Source: Infirmifilum sp. NZ
Lineage (GTDB): Archaea; Thermoproteota; Thermoprotei; Thermofilales; Thermofilaceae
DNA length: 64,000 nucleotides
NCBI RefSeq assembly: GCF_022693705.1
Contig: NZ_CP094288.1
Coordinates: forward strand, 1,070,443 to 1,134,442
Direction: 5' to 3'
The translations under genes and the position numbers were made by a program. The first letter of the stretch is position 1, and every line of letters begins with the position of its first letter. Below are positions 60,691 through 64,000 of the stretch, one piece after another. Below the pieces are notes generated by a model. That model saw only the letters and a list, made by a program, of their open reading frames with translations, did no database searches and was not told where the DNA came from.

Positions 60691-61791
60691 ATGGCTGAGC
60701 TAGGTGAGCTCGAAGTCCTATTTCTACTCTCCTTCACGGAGGCTCCTCCAAGCCACGTCCTGGCATGGCTGGAAAGTAGAGGAATATCCTACAGGCTGTC
60801 TGACGAGACGAGAAGAGTCATCGTGGAGGACGAGAAAGCTGGGTCAAGGGTAGGCATACGCACGTCGCTCGAGGGAGCTATCAGAGAATTAGAGTTCAGG
60901 CTCGAGTCGTTTTCATCGCGTGTTGACACGCTTGGGGAGGTTTTCAACATCACACTTCTTGTGGCCCCGGTCATGCTATACTCAATAGGCTTTTTTAGAC
61001 CTGGAGTTGTCCAGGGAACCCTGCCACTCCTCCTAGTCCTAAACGCTGTCCTCGTAGTACTCTACAGGGACCTGCATCCGAGGGTGTTGAGCTTACCCAG
61101 GAGCTTGAAACTGGCAACAGCTCCATTACTCATAAGCGCAACGTCGGTGGCGGTACTATTGTATAGAGGTGTTGAAACCGCGCTGGCGGTGCAGGCTATC
61201 TCGTGCCTACCACTGGCTATCCTAGCCGCTAGGGTGTTGAAAACAGTGGAGAATGAACTTAAAGAAAACAGGGAGATACTCGTTCGTTCGCTGCAGTCCC
61301 CAGGGCACGTTTTTCGGGCAGTTTCACCCGAAGCTCTTCTGGCAGAGACGGCTTTGGGCTTAAGCCGAAGCATTAGGCTAACGGTCTACTTCTCTTCCGT
61401 ATGGGGCATCGAAGACCCCAGTCTTTTGCTATTAACTTATGAGAAAATTCATCGTTTTCACAGAAACTTGGTCAGGAAAGGGTTCACAAGCGCGGCGCTT
61501 AACCTCGTAACTTTGTTCCTCCTAGGCTTCGCCTCAGCGATAGTTAAGAGCATCTTCAATAGGTTACCGATGGAGAGCGTTGTTCAGTGGGTGCCGGTGG
61601 AGGATACACATGGAGTTCAGTTTTCAATAGACATGTACTTGCTGGCCTCAGTCGCCGTGTACTCAGTAGGGCTAAGCGTCTTATCAACCGGATCGCCGGC
61701 TTTCACCGCTCTCTGGTTGCCAATAGCCTCACTGGCAATAACTTTAGGTAGCTTTTTTGGGGGCGCCTTGCTCGGTGGGGGGAATGTCTAA
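60691..61791 (+). CDS. polytopic membrane protein, possible pilus platform (TadC/FlaJ-like)
   Basis: This 366-residue protein begins at the ATG at 60691; the longer frame is antisense-like sequence within the pilin-like gene. An N-terminal soluble domain of about 75 residues is followed by four helices (about 78-175), a cytoplasmic helical part (about 180-265), then three more helices. The helix-loop-helix pattern with a cytoplasmic bundle resembles type II secretion F/FlaJ/TadC platforms, but I see no diagnostic motif. Position next to a pilin-like gene supports it. Confidence 0.55.
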   Translation: MAELGELEVLFLLSFTEAPPSHVLAWLESRGISYRLSDETRRVIVEDEKAGSRVGIRTSLEGAIRELEFRLESFSSRVDTLGEVFNITLLVAPVMLYSIGFFRPGVVQGTLPLLLVLNAVLVVLYRDLHPRVLSLPRSLKLATAPLLISATSVAVLLYRGVETALAVQAISCLPLAILAARVLKTVENELKENREILVRSLQSPGHVFRAVSPEALLAETALGLSRSIRLTVYFSSVWGIEDPSLLLLTYEKIHRFHRNLVRKGFTSAALNLVTLFLLGFASAIVKSIFNRLPMESVVQWVPVEDTHGVQFSIDMYLLASVAVYSVGLSVLSTGSPAFTALWLPIASLAITLGSFFGGALLGGGNV

Positions 61792-61924
61792 GGCCATCTA
61801 CGCGCTTATACTGCTCGTTGCGCTTATACTCTTGCTCATGGCTTTAAATCCTGCTCAGATGAGCTTATCCACAAAAAGTGTATACATCGCTGAGAATGGC
61901 AAGTTAATCATTATAAGCACATAG
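61784..61924 (+). CDS. 46-residue membrane peptide
   Basis: This is a small frame with ATG at 61784, a GGTGGGGGG ribosome site just before it, and an 8-base overlap with the upstream stop. The product has one strong helix (MSKAIYALILLVALILLLMAL...) followed by about 24 polar residues ending KLIIIST. Start context, overlap and single-helix plan all fit a genuine small gene of the operon. It could be an extra pilin-like subunit. Confidence 0.55.
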   Translation: MSKAIYALILLVALILLLMALNPAQMSLSTKSVYIAENGKLIIIST

Positions 61925-61990
61925 CCGTCACATTGAATAATTTTTCTCATAGCTGTAGAGTAAACAATTTATATTTCAGCTAGCTTCAGT

Positions 61991-62239
61991 ATGAGAGCCC
62001 GGAAGATGGTCAAAGGATACATACTTGTATCCACGAAGCCAGGTAAGGAGTACGAGGTTGCGAGTGAGATAATGAAAATACCCTTTGTTAGCGACGTCGA
62101 TGTGACCTACGGGTTGTGGGATATAGTCGTTAGGGTTGAAGCCCCATCGCTTTCGGATTTAGACAGAATTATCTCCAATATCAGGAGCCTAAAATTCATC
62201 GAACAAACAGCAACCCTTATCTCTCAGGAGATAAGCTAG
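61991..62239 (+). CDS. stand-alone Lrp/AsnC effector (RAM) domain protein
   Basis: This 82-residue protein has the RAM fold of Lrp/AsnC regulators (GYILVSTKPGKEYEVA, then VTYGLWDIVVRVEA) without a helix-turn-helix. Such proteins bind amino acids and can join or regulate full-length Lrp partners. An AATTTATATTT box is centred about 20 bases before the ATG at 61991; ATG 62006 is a second possible start. Confidence 0.85.
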   Translation: MRARKMVKGYILVSTKPGKEYEVASEIMKIPFVSDVDVTYGLWDIVVRVEAPSLSDLDRIISNIRSLKFIEQTATLISQEIS

Positions 62240-62274
62240 TGACAGAACTCCAGTACCAGTGGATAAATACTCCG

Positions 62275-62332
62275 GGATAATTTTACCCCGAGATGAATCA
62301 CTCTAGGGGTAATCCGATGCCCTAAATTATCC
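62275..62332. repeat. nested inverted repeats between convergent genes
   Basis: GGATAAT (62275-62281) pairs with ATTATCC (62326-62332), and inside it TTACCCC (62283-62289) pairs with GGGGTAA (62306-62312). The element spans the gap between the RAM-domain gene and the end of top6A. A bidirectional transcript-end structure is plausible. Confidence 0.4.
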
Positions 62333-63452
62333 ACTCTCCCTTGTTTATCTTCTCTGGGATGTAGGAGTCAGAGAGAAATCTGAACCCGTGACCGCTGAGA
62401 GCTTCTATCTCAACCTTTTGCCCCTTTTCTATGAAGAGATTGAGCTCCTCGAGCCACCTCTTTGACTCCTTAAACCACGGGTAGTTTAAGAGTTCTTTCG
62501 CGCGCTTAATGTCCCTCTCAGTAGCCTTGATTATGAAGTTTCTAGGTATTTTGTATTTCTCGATATCTGTAATTGAAACACCCAGGAAGCGGGCCTCGGG
62601 GGTGGCGAGGCGCTCGCTCTCGTAGCTCAGGGTTATCGATCCGCTCCTGTACACGCTGTAGATGTAGAAACCGTAGCTGTCGCCATCAGTTAGCACGTAC
62701 ACTGGCAGGTCAAACTCCTCCCATAGCCTGCGAACCATTCTCCTCGTGCTTCTATCGGGCTGCCCTTTCCCCGTGATGAGTATACAGTTATTCTTTTTCC
62801 AAAACTCGTCCTCGTTCAGTTGCTCGAAGATAGCGCCTTTCTCGACCACTAGCACGTATTCCGCCTTGACCTCGAGTATTTCGAGGCTATCCACATTCGA
62901 AGGAATAGCGTAGGCACCGCTACCGAGCCTTGATAAGTCTATGATTTCTCCTTTGCTTCTGATCGTCATGCGTCCGACGATTCTGCCTTTGGCATCGTGC
63001 ATTAAGCCCATGTGCTCTCGAAGAAGCCCTGTAGCTACCTCTATATCCTGTATCACTGCGTTACTCTCACGCTGATCGTCCCAAGTGTTCTCCCCGAGAG
63101 GCCTCCCATTTTTATCCGTGAGTGTGTGCTTGCCACGATAGTAGAGGTCACGTATTGTTGGGTGAACACCCTCTCTTCGCGCCTCCAGAATGAGTTTAAG
63201 CATCAGGACGGTCTGCATGAACCTTTTCGACTCACCTACGTCAAAGAACTCCCTTCGGGCGGTCCTTGGGCCTAGCAAGAGCATTTTTTTCTTGCTGTCC
63301 CAAATGGTGTTAGCGAGGGTTCTCACGGGTATTTCGAGGTAGGGTGGCTGACCCCTCAGAATCTGGTCTGCCACGCGTTTTCCGAGCTCCTCGAGCTTTC
63401 GAATGACCTCCTCCTCTGAGGGGGCTTGAACTCCTCCCTTCCTACTCGACAT
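62322..63452 (-). CDS. top6A: DNA topoisomerase VI subunit A (Spo11-like)
   Basis: This 376-residue DNA-cleaving subunit has a winged-helix CAP domain with the catalytic tyrosine in RDLYYRGK (Tyr104/105) and a Toprim domain with VEKGAIF (metal Glu) and TDGDSYGFY (metal Asp pair). It relaxes and decatenates DNA with subunit B. It overlaps the top6B gene by 11 bases. Confidence 0.96.
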   Translation of the reverse strand: MSSRKGGVQAPSEEEVIRKLEELGKRVADQILRGQPPYLEIPVRTLANTIWDSKKKMLLLGPRTARREFFDVGESKRFMQTVLMLKLILEARREGVHPTIRDLYYRGKHTLTDKNGRPLGENTWDDQRESNAVIQDIEVATGLLREHMGLMHDAKGRIVGRMTIRSKGEIIDLSRLGSGAYAIPSNVDSLEILEVKAEYVLVVEKGAIFEQLNEDEFWKKNNCILITGKGQPDRSTRRMVRRLWEEFDLPVYVLTDGDSYGFYIYSVYRSGSITLSYESERLATPEARFLGVSITDIEKYKIPRNFIIKATERDIKRAKELLNYPWFKESKRWLEELNLFIEKGQKVEIEALSGHGFRFLSDSYIPEKINKGEWII

Positions 63453-64000
63453 ATTGCTCCACCTTCTTCTTCCCTAGCTCCTTCAAAAGAATTTCCTCGA
63501 GCTTCCTTTCAAGTAAAGTAGGCTCTACTGAGGCAACCTCCGCGATTGCCGCGACGACTTCCGGCATATAACGCCTAATCGTGGACTCTTTTTTCTGAAT
63601 CTCATGGAGCTTCTCCATTCTCGTTATATATGACCTCAGCTTCCTGGCAGCCTCCCTAATAGCTATCTCCAGCTCATGCTCTATTTCGGGAACGTCCGCT
63701 ATGGCTTCTTTACCCACACCTTTAAAGGGTATCTTCGTAGAGCAGACGTGAGTGACTACCGCGAGCGGAGCCGGGAACTTTACTTTGTACACGCTCCAAT
63801 CAATTTCGTCAACGACCTTTCTGGAAACGTCGACACCCTCGTCGTACAGCAGAGGCATTTTGTTTGCAAAACGCAGGATCATTGGTTGGTCCTGAGGCGG
63901 GATTTCCCCACCATAAGCAACTGCAACCTCGACTATGAACGGGTGTCCTCCGTAAGATGAGGGAGGTCTAGTTACAGCTTTAACGAAGCTCGGCTTCAGA
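63442..64000 (-). CDS. top6B: DNA topoisomerase VI subunit B, C-terminal part (5' end outside window)
   Basis: The reading frame is open to the window edge, and 185 C-terminal residues are visible. SYGGHPFIVEVAVAYGG, RFANKMPLLYD and the transducer-domain helix with IAIREAARKL are typical of Top6B. The ATPase (GHKL) domain must lie beyond position 64000 on the minus strand. Together with top6A it forms the type IIB topoisomerase operon. Confidence 0.94.
   Translation of the reverse strand, partial: LKPSFVKAVTRPPSSYGGHPFIVEVAVAYGGEIPPQDQPMILRFANKMPLLYDEGVDVSRKVVDEIDWSVYKVKFPAPLAVVTHVCSTKIPFKGVGKEAIADVPEIEHELEIAIREAARKLRSYITRMEKLHEIQKKESTIRRYMPEVVAAIAEVASVEPTLLERKLEEILLKELGKKKVEQYVE

Noticed and set aside
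1-64000. CRISPR arrays, prophage, intact insertion sequences, replication origin
   Set aside because: I saw no regularly spaced direct repeats, integrase, att-like duplications, intact transposase or origin-recognition-box cluster with Orc1/Cdc6.

Overview
The window is a gene-dense stretch of a hyperthermophilic archaeal chromosome, most likely from the Thermoproteota (Crenarchaeota). Supporting genes are topoisomerase VI, Cdc48/VAT, RIO2, TmcA, TiaS, aEF-2, archaeal-type AdoMet synthetase, the Lsm protein, ribosomal eL13 (typical of crenarchaeal lineages) and a DUF460 protein. GTG and TTG starts are frequent, and many genes have a TATA-like box about 25 bases before the start codon, as expected for leaderless mRNAs. 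The gene set (peptide/amino-acid uptake, fused ADP-forming acyl-CoA synthetase, membrane hydrogenase with Isp1/Isp2) would fit an anaerobic peptide fermenter of the Thermofilales/Thermoproteales type. That taxonomic placement is an inference.

Layout. 1-3183: end of a membrane-bound [NiFe]-hydrogenase operon (large subunit, Isp1, Isp2). 3222-4205: MoaA. 4384-9105: a complete branched-chain amino-acid type ABC transporter, followed by a fused ADP-forming acyl-CoA synthetase. 11337-16359: YjbQ, isoprenoid lipid genes (isopentenyl phosphate kinase, prenyl diphosphate synthase), a PfkB kinase, and threonine ammonia-lyase coupled to RidA. 16479-20939: tRNA-Leu(CAG), uL6, TiaS and EF-2. 20951-22094: a decayed TnpB-like relic. 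22197-29145: a sensor-like membrane protein, a tRNA methylthiotransferase and the SAM-salvage genes (AhcY, MTAP, a phosphoribosyltransferase and an MBL-fold protein). 29366-34389: tRNA splicing endonuclease, a YchF-like GTPase, an ECF transporter core (A, A', T) and a phosphoesterase.

34390-34721 is a gene-free interval that looks rich in RNA: a C/D-box sRNA candidate and a GC-rich, strongly foldable element. 34722-49779 is mostly information processing: RIO2, DUF460, MetK-type AdoMet synthetase, Lsm, eL13, Cdc48, TmcA, TruD and Pth2. A second C/D-box candidate lies just after cdc48.

The least understood part is 49989-61924. It starts with small cysteine proteins, two coiled-coil proteins that share short repeat motifs, a polytopic membrane protein and a TGS-domain GTPase. 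It continues with a seven-gene, almost fully overlapping minus-strand operon of secreted, sequon-rich and pseudopilin-like proteins. Divergent to that operon are a pilin-like gene, a polytopic protein and a 46-residue membrane peptide. I interpret 54626-61924 as a surface-appendage or pilus-like locus; no assembly ATPase or prepilin peptidase is visible in the window. The window ends with an Lrp-type effector domain and the topoisomerase VI A and B genes.
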